Shown here: positions 27,047 through 34,217 of the stretch, one piece after another
Layout of the letters: every line of letters starts with the position of its first letter
Numbering within the stretch: the first letter of the stretch is position 1
From: Vibrio ezurae NBRC 102218
GTDB lineage: Bacteria > Pseudomonadota > Gammaproteobacteria > Enterobacterales > Vibrionaceae
Length of the DNA stretch: 64,000 bases
NCBI RefSeq assembly: GCF_000467185.1
Contig: NZ_BATM01000008.1
Span: 62,001 to 126,000 of the forward strand
Reading direction: 5' to 3'
The notes under the pieces: model-generated
What the model saw: the letters and a program-made list of their open reading frames with translations, nothing else
Databases searched by the model: none
What the model was told of the DNA's origin: nothing
Position numbers and translations under genes: made by a program

Positions 27047-29743
27047 TTGGCAATATATTGTGGTGACAAGAATTCTACATATTTACTTACCAACATCTCG
27101 GAGTTCAAAGAGCATTGTTTTATTCAAGGCCGCTCTCTTTTTACGGAACTCCCTGTGTGGAATTCACCAACTTGCCAAGAGCTCATTGATTTTTTCGTTG
27201 AAAACTTAGATGAAGGTGATGGTGACTTTTTTGAAAAGTTAGAAACTCAATTGGCAGATGCTTCCCCAGAAGCCAAAGTACTGGCGTCTGAAATGCTGTG
27301 GTTGATGTTTCTTTGCCCAAGCAATACGGGACCTGAATCTAAGCGTAAGAGTATTGAACGAGTATTTTCCTGGAGTGGATACGAGGTTACCCCAGAATCT
27401 AGACAAAAATTCCTTTCTGATAACGCGTTAACTGGAATTGGTAGTGCTGGCACTGCATACAACACACTTCGTTGGCGTGAGCTTATTTATGTTATCCGGT
27501 TGGTTGAAGGTTTGCTAAAGCTCTCTGACCTGGAGAGAAAAGAGCTTTTGAATGATGTTGACCGCTTACCTCAGTGGTTGGAATCCATTCCAGAAAATGG
27601 CAAAAGACAGTTTCGTCATATGTTTTTGTATTTACTGTTTCCAGAGATCCATGAGCGTATTTTCGGTAACACGGACAGAAAGTCTATTTTGACGACTTTA
27701 ACCGATATCACGAGTGCCAAATATAACCGAATGGATACGAAAGATGCCGATGCTCGACTATTGGCATTAAGGCAATCGTTTGAAGCGGAGTACGAGACTA
27801 AAGAACTTGACTACTATGTTGAGCCATTACGTTCAAAGTGGAAGCAACCTAAGCCACCATCCGTCAATGAAGTCAACGATACAGTACAGGAGTATGACGT
27901 GAAGAGTAATGATAAACCTCAACCACTTAATACGATCCTTTATGGTCCTCCAGGTACTGGCAAAACCTATAACACGATTAATAAAGCCTTAGAGATTGTT
28001 GACCCTGAGTTTTACCATCAAAATAACGATGATCGAGTTGCCATCAAGAAGCGATTCGATGAACTATTAAACAGTAACCGCATTGGCTTTGTTACCTTCC
28101 ATCAGAGCTTTAGTTATGAAGATTTTGTTGAAGGCCTGAAAGCGACGACAGAGAACAATCAGGTTAACTATGAAATCGAAGATGGTATTTTTAAACGCTT
28201 ATGCGAATCTGCTCGTGCTAAACCAACTATCAAAGCGGCTCAAGATCATGTTGATATTAGTGGCCGTAAAATCTGGAAGATGTCGTTAGGTGATACCGCT
28301 GGTGATGATGCCTTTATCTATCAACAATGTATTGATAATGGCTGCGTGTTGCTAGGTTATGGTGATGATATAGATTTCACTCATGCAGATGATCGTAAGC
28401 AAGTTGCCCAGACTTATCGTGATAATGGCGTAAATATTGAAAATGAAAGTAATAACTATCAAGTAACATCGGTCAACACATTCAAGAATACGATGAGTAT
28501 AGGTGATTTGATTGTTGTCTCGGACGGTAATCGTAAGTTTCGTGCTATTGCAGAAATAACCAGTGATTACTACTTTGATAACTCTTCGGTTGATGATGTT
28601 AGTTATTCTCAAGCAAGGAAAGTTACGTGGCACAGAGTATACGAACCATCATTACCAGTTGATGAATTATTCAATAAAAACCTGTCTCAAATGACTTTGT
28701 ATCGATTGTATGACACGACCATTGATACTGAAAAGCTTCGAGCTATATTGCAAGGCAGTGGTGATTCAGACAGCGTTGCGCCGGGCCGCACGGTAGGTAA
28801 GTATCAGATTGAATCAATTTCTGATGAGTTGATTACTATTCGAAAGCCTAATGGTTCTGAGCTTCCAATGCCCAAATCGATTGTTGACGAACTTTGTGAG
28901 TTGGTTCGCTCTGGTAACGTTTCTGTTGACGATATCAAGCAAAAAAGGGTGTTTGATAAAGTCGACACCTTGATGGAGAAGTTCCTAGTAAATGGCTACC
29001 CTAATGTTCTCGGGCCGTTAGTGGAAGGGATTGTTAGCAAGGGAGTATCCGCATCAAATCAAGCCTCTTCAGACAAGAGGGTACTGATCATTGATGAAAT
29101 CAACCGAGGTAACATTTCCAACATATTCGGTGAGTTAATCACTTTGATTGAGTCAAGCAAGAGGGCGGGTGGTAAAGAGGCACTATCGGTTAAGTTGCCA
29201 TATTCTAAAGAGACCTTCTCAGTTCCTGATAACCTGCACATCATTGGTACGATGAACACGGCTGATAAGTCGTTGGCTCAGCTAGACATTGCGCTGCGTC
29301 GCCGTTTTCAGTTTGAAGAAATGATGACGAACTATGAACTGCTTGCAACTATCCCACAATTCGATGGTATTGATATTAAGCAGATGGTTGAAACCATCAA
29401 CAAACGAATTGAGTTACTGTATGACCGTGAACACACAATAGGACACAGCTTCTTTTTATCGTTAGTTGAAGAACCGTCGATTGAAAAACTGTCAAAAATT
29501 ATGGAGCTGGAAATTCTTCCTCTTCTAGAAGAGTATTTCTTTGAGGATTGGGAGCGGGTAGCGATGGTGTTGGGAGATCACCTTAAAGAGGATCAGAGCT
29601 TACGTTTTGTAGTTGAACAATTTGATGTGAACGAAGTCGCTCAGTTAATGGGCGATGATTGGGATCAAACGGGCATACAGCCTTATGTTAGAAATGCTCA
29701 CGCCTTTAACACTTCCGCAGCGTATATCGGTATCTATTCTTAA
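27047..29743 (+). CDS. mcrB: McrB-like GTPase of a type IV restriction system, with EVE-like insert
   Basis: The 898-residue protein starts at TTG (27047) behind AATAAGGAA. Walker A YGPPGTGKTYNT is near residue 300 and Walker B LIIDEINRGN near 678; GTMNTADKS near 734 is the MNxxD motif that gives McrB its GTP preference, followed by ALRRRF. Between Walker A and B, about residues 400-530, there is an inserted domain (SGRKIWKMSLGD ... GCVLLGYGDDID ... GDLIVVSDGNRKFRAIAEI) that looks like an EVE/YTH-type reader of modified bases. The N-terminal 250 residues are helical and of unknown role. mcrC begins at the stop codon. Confidence 0.88.
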   Translation: MAIYCGDKNSTYLLTNISEFKEHCFIQGRSLFTELPVWNSPTCQELIDFFVENLDEGDGDFFEKLETQLADASPEAKVLASEMLWLMFLCPSNTGPESKRKSIERVFSWSGYEVTPESRQKFLSDNALTGIGSAGTAYNTLRWRELIYVIRLVEGLLKLSDLERKELLNDVDRLPQWLESIPENGKRQFRHMFLYLLFPEIHERIFGNTDRKSILTTLTDITSAKYNRMDTKDADARLLALRQSFEAEYETKELDYYVEPLRSKWKQPKPPSVNEVNDTVQEYDVKSNDKPQPLNTILYGPPGTGKTYNTINKALEIVDPEFYHQNNDDRVAIKKRFDELLNSNRIGFVTFHQSFSYEDFVEGLKATTENNQVNYEIEDGIFKRLCESARAKPTIKAAQDHVDISGRKIWKMSLGDTAGDDAFIYQQCIDNGCVLLGYGDDIDFTHADDRKQVAQTYRDNGVNIENESNNYQVTSVNTFKNTMSIGDLIVVSDGNRKFRAIAEITSDYYFDNSSVDDVSYSQARKVTWHRVYEPSLPVDELFNKNLSQMTLYRLYDTTIDTEKLRAILQGSGDSDSVAPGRTVGKYQIESISDELITIRKPNGSELPMPKSIVDELCELVRSGNVSVDDIKQKRVFDKVDTLMEKFLVNGYPNVLGPLVEGIVSKGVSASNQASSDKRVLIIDEINRGNISNIFGELITLIESSKRAGGKEALSVKLPYSKETFSVPDNLHIIGTMNTADKSLAQLDIALRRRFQFEEMMTNYELLATIPQFDGIDIKQMVETINKRIELLYDREHTIGHSFFLSLVEEPSIEKLSKIMELEILPLLEEYFFEDWERVAMVLGDHLKEDQSLRFVVEQFDVNEVAQLMGDDWDQTGIQPYVRNAHAFNTSAAYIGIYS

Positions 29744-31083
29744 TGTTTAGTCGGCATCATGACTCCGTAATTGCTGTCCGCGAGTTCGGCTTGTTACTCA
29801 ATGATGGTGATAAGTCGAGTATTGATTGCCAGTCAATACCGAGGAAAGCGTTCGAGTGGTTGTTGGTCAATGGACAGAGTCATAATCAAGAGTCAGTCGA
29901 TCTCATAAAGGTCAAAAAGCAAGGTCGTTCAATTGCTCTGCAAGTTATCAATTATGTTGGGGTATTAGAAACGCCTTGCGGCACCCGGATTGAAATTCTG
30001 CCTAAAATATTAGAGAAGGAAGATAACCAAACAGCTACGAAAGTGCTTCTCAAGATGCTTTCAACGGTCTATAAACTTAACATGCATAGGTTTGAAAATT
30101 CTTCCTTACAAACGTTAAACAGACCATTGTTTGAAATATTGATTGGTTACTTCTTGAAAGATGTTTCAGATGTCATTAAGAAAGGGATTCGAAGCCAGTA
30201 CACAAGAGTTCAAGATCGTAAACCTTATTTAAAAGGTCAGCTACAAACATCAAAGCAAATAAACCAAAGACCGGGTTGCTTGAATAGTTTTCACATTGCT
30301 TACGATGAATTTTCTCCAGACAGAGCTGAAAATAGATTAATGCGCTCTGCGCTTAATCAAGTGATGAAGTGGTCTAAAAATAGCGATAACTTGCGTTTAG
30401 GTAGTGAACTTCAATTTGCGCTTGATGATATTCCTTGTTCTAAAAACTATGCACTGGATTTTCGCCAGTGGTCTAAGGAGCGTTCTCTTGTTCACTATCG
30501 TACAGTGAGGTCATGGTGTGAATTAATTTTGAGTTACCAATCACCAGTATCACTCTCTGGGGGGTACAATGGCATCTCGATGCTTTTCCCGATGGAAATT
30601 CTCTTTGAGCGATATGTTGCGATTAGGCTAAGCAAGTCGCTACAACCTTCTCTTAAATTGAAAACTCAGGCAAGCAGTTGCTCATTAGTTACTCATACGC
30701 CGCGCTTAGGAAAGTCTCAAGAGTGGTTTAGACTCAAGCCCGACATTATTGTTAGTGATAAGGCTTCACATGAGCCGTTTTATGTAGCCGATACAAAGTG
30801 GAAGCGAATTAACGAGAAGCAAGCTACGGCTAACCAGAAGTACGGTATTAGCCAATCTGATATGTATCAGATGTTCGCTTATGGCCAAAGTTATTTAGGT
30901 GGTTCAGGCGTGGTATATCTTATCTACCCGGCTTACGAGTATTTTAATGAGTCTTTGCCGCCATTTAGGTTTGACGATAATCTCGCGGTGAAGGTTATCC
31001 CCTATGATCTTGTGGATGATGAATGTGAATTATTGGTTGTTGAGTGTCCAGGAAAAATTTCATCTCCTGAGCTTTCGTGCTAA
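29743..31083 (+). CDS. mcrC: McrC-like nuclease subunit of the type IV restriction system
   Basis: McrC (446 residues) supplies the nuclease and activates McrB GTP hydrolysis. The C-terminal PD-(D/E)xK site is LKPDIIVSDK (Asp near residue 331) and FYVADTKWKRI (Asp-x-Lys near residue 347). The N-terminal half contains GTRIEILPKI, typical of McrBC 5-methylcytosine restriction subunits. It starts at the base where mcrB ends, so the two are coupled. Its last 24 bases overlap, on the other strand, the stop end of a truncated gene. Confidence 0.9.
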   Translation: MFSRHHDSVIAVREFGLLLNDGDKSSIDCQSIPRKAFEWLLVNGQSHNQESVDLIKVKKQGRSIALQVINYVGVLETPCGTRIEILPKILEKEDNQTATKVLLKMLSTVYKLNMHRFENSSLQTLNRPLFEILIGYFLKDVSDVIKKGIRSQYTRVQDRKPYLKGQLQTSKQINQRPGCLNSFHIAYDEFSPDRAENRLMRSALNQVMKWSKNSDNLRLGSELQFALDDIPCSKNYALDFRQWSKERSLVHYRTVRSWCELILSYQSPVSLSGGYNGISMLFPMEILFERYVAIRLSKSLQPSLKLKTQASSCSLVTHTPRLGKSQEWFRLKPDIIVSDKASHEPFYVADTKWKRINEKQATANQKYGISQSDMYQMFAYGQSYLGGSGVVYLIYPAYEYFNESLPPFRFDDNLAVKVIPYDLVDDECELLVVECPGKISSPELSC

Positions 31084-31317
31084 ATCGCGTATCCTATTAT
31101 CAACTCGATTAGATTGAAGTATCAAATCAAGTGCATCGAGCTCTCTGTCGTTTTCAAAGATCAACTTTGCGTTTCCGATTCGAATGGCTGCACCAGCTTC
31201 ATTGCTAAATTTTTGCTTTACAAGGGTTTTAATAGCACCTGCTCGTGAGATCTTTCCAGCAGCGAAGTTTTGGAAAAGCTCATAGTTGGAGAGGTAATCC
31301 TCCCAATGACTAGCGGT
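31060..31317 (-). pseudogene. 3' fragment of an unidentified gene
   Basis: On the minus strand a frame without stop runs 85 codons into a TGA at 31060-31062. It encodes SHWEDYLSNYELFQNF, then ISRAGAIKTLVKQKFSNEAG, IGNAKLIFENDRELDALDLI and ends ARKLRR. Composition and regular hydrophobic spacing look like a real protein end, mostly helical and charged. I do not recognise the family. Its upstream part is lost at the junction with the IS66 remnant near 31300-31310. The stop lies inside mcrC. Confidence 0.5.
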
Positions 31318-31381
31318 TTAATTGCACGTTCAGCATGGTTGTTATCGATAAGTGACCTTCATCGATGTAGCAGAGCAGCCA
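31299..31381 (-). pseudogene. IS66-family transposase remnant
   Basis: On the minus strand, WLLCYIDEGHLS followed, after a shift of frame, by IDNNHAERAIKPLVIGR. IDNN-AERAIKP-VIGR is the diagnostic C-terminal block of IS66 TnpC transposases. Only about 83 bases are left, with a frameshift, so the element is dead. It directly abuts the stop codon of the DUF234-type ATPase gene and the 3' gene fragment. Confidence 0.8.
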
Positions 31382-32731
31382 TTACGCTTGATATTCCTCC
31401 ATCACTTCAACCAAGTTATCCAGTGAAAATCCACGATATTCAATTTGATAGCCTTTTAGGTTTAACTTTTTCAAAAGGTTATGGGATTTTTCGATTAATT
31501 TTGCCTCACTGTAGCGCTTTTGCTGTCTTTTGACCTCTGCAATGAGTATTTTCTTATCTAGGTCATTGATGGCAACTATATCGATCTCATTGTGACCTTT
31601 TGCATCCCAGTAGCCACCGATCTTTCCAAATTGTTTTGATTCGATCAATATAGCAGTGAATAGGCTTTCTAACTCAAGGCCTGAGTACACAGCGAAGTCT
31701 CGCTCAATGTATCTTCTGATGTATTCGTAGTTCTCCATCTCGACTGCACTTTTGTTGGCGTGGATAAATCGAAACCAGAAGTTTAGAAATGGGTCGGAAA
31801 TAGAGTAGCGAATATCTCGAGAGTTCTCTTTAGAGCTAATTGGACGCTTTTTAGTGATAACGTCAAAAACTTCATCAAGCTTTTCCATATGAACGCCAAC
31901 ACTCATATCTAAGAAGTTTTCAATGCGAGCGCGGCTTGTATTGCCTTTTGATATTGCTCCGAGAATATCGAAGTAAACTCGATGTTCTGAACCAAAATCT
32001 TCTACGAGCCGATGAGTGCCTTCTTTGATGAGTGGTGAAAACTCTGAGATCACCGATTCAAATAGTGTGTTATTTTCAGCAGAAAATCGAGTTAACCATT
32101 CAAGGTATTTTGGGATTCCTCCTGATAGGCACCACCATTGAAGCATGCTCTCTGCATCAAATTGATTGTGGTCTTTCATCACTTCGGCAAGGTAAGACGG
32201 TTGTAAAGGTTGGATTTTAAAGAATTGGTCATCGCGGTTGAACAAAGGTTCATCTTTACCTTTGAAGATCTTAGTCATCATACTGTATAGGGAACCACAG
32301 CAAACAAGGTGCATCATTGATTCTCTTTTGTTTGTATCCCATAAATTTTGAATGTCAGAGAATAGAGCAGGGCTGACGATATCAATGTCTTGAAACTCAT
32401 CAATAATCACTGTTAGAGGTTTTTGCTTTGTATAATCTAGCAAGAATTCGATGATATCTCGGAGTGATTGAGGCTGGAAAAACTTTACACCGAGCTCATT
32501 GTTGATAACTTCTGTGAATTCAGTAACTAAAGAGTTTTCACTTTTTCGGCTTATGAATAAGTAAAGAAATTGAGTCTTACCTCGGTGAAATGCTTCGTTT
32601 AAAAGACGGGTTTTACCCACACGTCTTCTTCCCACCATTACACTTAGCTGTCCTTTGCTTTCAGCTATCTGTTCAGAAACAGTTTGTAGGGCTTTTAATT
32701 CTTTCTGACGATTATAAAATTTCTTCATCAT
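31382..32731 (-). CDS. DUF234-type AAA ATPase with nuclease-like C-terminus
   Basis: The 449-residue protein belongs to the ATPase_2/AAA_14 group: it starts FYNRQKELKALQTV, then Walker A GRRRVGKTRLL (near residue 35), Walker B VIIDEFQDI and a sensor region VCCGSLYSMM. The C-terminal DUF234 part holds GHNEIDIVAIND and ILIAEVKRQ, the D...ExK pattern of the PD-(D/E)xK nuclease fold. The role is unknown; such proteins are common in mobile and defence regions of bacteria and archaea. It converges on mcrC and has a strong palindrome 56 bases upstream of its start. Confidence 0.75.
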   Translation of the reverse strand: MMKKFYNRQKELKALQTVSEQIAESKGQLSVMVGRRRVGKTRLLNEAFHRGKTQFLYLFISRKSENSLVTEFTEVINNELGVKFFQPQSLRDIIEFLLDYTKQKPLTVIIDEFQDIDIVSPALFSDIQNLWDTNKRESMMHLVCCGSLYSMMTKIFKGKDEPLFNRDDQFFKIQPLQPSYLAEVMKDHNQFDAESMLQWWCLSGGIPKYLEWLTRFSAENNTLFESVISEFSPLIKEGTHRLVEDFGSEHRVYFDILGAISKGNTSRARIENFLDMSVGVHMEKLDEVFDVITKKRPISSKENSRDIRYSISDPFLNFWFRFIHANKSAVEMENYEYIRRYIERDFAVYSGLELESLFTAILIESKQFGKIGGYWDAKGHNEIDIVAINDLDKKILIAEVKRQQKRYSEAKLIEKSHNLLKKLNLKGYQIEYRGFSLDNLVEVMEEYQA

Positions 32732-32786
32732 TTCCGACTTTTGATTCTAATTTATTAGCCTTAGAATAGAACATGACTAACTTACT

Positions 32787-32830
32787 GTAAATAAAGTTAC
32801 TGTAATATAATTTACAGTAACTTTATTTAC
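32787..32830. repeat. Perfect 19-bp palindrome with three TTACWGTAA boxes
   Basis: GTAAATAAAGTTACTGTAA (32787-32805) and its exact reverse complement (32812-32830) flank a 6-base loop, TATAAT. TTACTGTAA also occurs just before (32783-32791), so there are three copies of TTACWGTAA. On the plus strand TTACTG (32783-32788), 17 bases, TATAAT (32806-32811) resembles a sigma-70 promoter. It could be an operator/promoter for the ATPase gene or a scar of a mobile element. Confidence 0.75.
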
Positions 32831-32835
32831 ACTAG

Positions 32836-32976
32836 TGCAAGGTGCGCTGTGGCAGTGAAATGAAGCGAAGAAACGGCAAGTACGGTGCATTTTGGAGTTG
32901 CTCGACGTACCGAAAGGACGCGGATAAAAACTGTGGCTACACGCTCGATGCAAAACCTCGCAAAAAAGCACATTAG
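32836..32976 (+). pseudogene. Topoisomerase-type zinc-ribbon fragment
   Basis: The frame from 32836 to the TAG at 32974-32976 reads CKVRCGSEMKRRNGKYGAFW, then SCSTYRKDADKNCGYTL. C--CGSEM-RR-GKYGAFW-CS-Y is the C4 zinc ribbon seen at the ends of topoisomerase I and small zf-C4_Topoisom proteins. It begins right after a TAG with no start codon, so it looks like the tail of a lost gene. The remaining bases to 33027 hold nothing recognisable. Confidence 0.6.
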
Positions 32977-33027
32977 GTGACTTAGTTCGCTATAAACAGC
33001 AATACAAGGCGAGCAGTAGGGAAGGGA

Positions 33028-33053
33028 ATAAGCGGCATCGGAAGATGCCGCAT
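33028..33053 (-). terminator. Terminator after the M42 peptidase gene
   Basis: GCGGCATC (33032-33039) pairs with GATGCCGC (33044-33051) around GGAA; on the minus strand TTATTCCC follows. It lies just downstream of the peptidase stop codon. Confidence 0.7.
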
Positions 33054-33076
33054 AGAAGATTAAGCGATGAGGGTGA

Positions 33077-34147
33077 TTAGTCTATGATCAGACGGTTCAC
33101 TGTTTCGCGGTCTAGGCGTTTAACCAGCTCTGTGATCAAGGTGGTTGTCGCGTAGTAATCTTGCTTGTGGATCATTGAAGTATGCGAGTGGATATAACGT
33201 GAAGGAATACCAATTGAGATAGACGGTGCGCCGTTTCCTGATACGTGCATCATGCCTGCGTCAGTGCCGCCACCATCAAGTACTTGGTATTGGAATGGAA
33301 TATCCAGCTCTTCACATAAGTTCACGCAGAGATCGCGAAGACCTTTGTGACCAACCATGGATGCGTCTTTTAGAGTCAGTTGTGGGCCTTTGCCCATCTG
33401 GCCTTTGTTGTCGCATCCAGGAGTGTCATCGGCAATACCTACATCGACTGCAATAGCAATCTCTGGTTGAACCAAGTTTGACGCGGTACGTGCACCACGA
33501 AGTCCTACTTCTTCTTGAACTGTGCCGACAGAGAACAGTTGGTTAGGGTGAGCAACGTCTTTTAGGTTGTCCATGACATCTAGCGCAATCGCACAGCCGA
33601 TACGGTTGTCGAAGGCTTTACCCATTAGGTAGTCTTTGTTTGCCATTTCACGAAATTCGATATATGGCGTGATCATATCACCAGGTTTGATGCCAAGTGC
33701 GACGGCTTCTTCTTTTGATGCTACACCGATGTCGATGAACATCGCTGCGATATCTACAGGCTTCGCTCTTTCTTCTGGTTTTAGGATGTGAGGTGGTTTA
33801 CTGCCAATGACGCCGTGAACATGTTCACCGGTGCTGGTGGTAATCGTCAGCTGCTGTGCCAACATGACTTGGTTCCACCAACCGCCAAGAGGTGTGAACT
33901 TAACAAAGCCCTCAGCGTTGATGTCAGAGACCATAAAGCCAACTTCATCCATATGGCCTGCCAGCATAATGCGAGGGCCTGTTTCGTTGCCTACTTTTTT
34001 GCCGATGATACTGCCGATGTTGTCAAACAGTACTTCGTCTGCAAGACCGTCGAATCGTTGCGCCATGTATTTACGACATTCGCCTTCGTTGCCGGGTACG
34101 GCATTCAGTTCAGTCAGTTTTTTAAGCTCTAAAATTTTATTTTCCAT
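33077..34147 (-). CDS. M42 family aminopeptidase
   Basis: The 356-residue protein is an M42 (FrvX/PepA-like) cocatalytic metallopeptidase, which removes N-terminal residues from peptides as large cytoplasmic oligomers. Metal-site motifs in order: LAGHMDEVGFMV (near residue 62), MGKAFDNRIGC (near 174), VQEEVGLRGA (near 209), AVDVGIADD and a late SRYIHSHTSMI. Full length, no signal peptide. It lies downstream of a peptide importer operon on the same strand, after a terminator, and could finish off imported peptides. Confidence 0.88.
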   Translation of the reverse strand: MENKILELKKLTELNAVPGNEGECRKYMAQRFDGLADEVLFDNIGSIIGKKVGNETGPRIMLAGHMDEVGFMVSDINAEGFVKFTPLGGWWNQVMLAQQLTITTSTGEHVHGVIGSKPPHILKPEERAKPVDIAAMFIDIGVASKEEAVALGIKPGDMITPYIEFREMANKDYLMGKAFDNRIGCAIALDVMDNLKDVAHPNQLFSVGTVQEEVGLRGARTASNLVQPEIAIAVDVGIADDTPGCDNKGQMGKGPQLTLKDASMVGHKGLRDLCVNLCEELDIPFQYQVLDGGGTDAGMMHVSGNGAPSISIGIPSRYIHSHTSMIHKQDYYATTTLITELVKRLDRETVNRLIID

Positions 34148-34169
34148 TTCGATTTAACTCTTTTGAATA

Positions 34170-34198
34170 AAAAAGAAAGTCGCCCGTAGGCGACTTTG
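34170..34198 (-). terminator. Terminator of the peptide transport/protease operon
   Basis: AAAGTCGCC (34176-34184) and GGCGACTTT (34189-34197) form a perfect 9-bp stem; on the minus strand it is followed by CTTTTTTATT. It ends the transcript that includes the large metalloprotease gene. Confidence 0.88.
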
Positions 34199-34217
34199 TC
34201 ATAGATATGAATCTAAC

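Noticed and set aside
31270-31533. Plus-strand open frame of 87 codons after mcrC
   Set aside because: It lies opposite the IS66 remnant and the DUF234 ATPase 3' end, has no ribosome-binding site and is explained as an antisense shadow.
33000-33076. Right-end attachment repeat matching the tRNA-Ser 3' end
   Set aside because: I looked for gagagttcgaatctctcactcaccgcca or partial copies near the right edge and found none.
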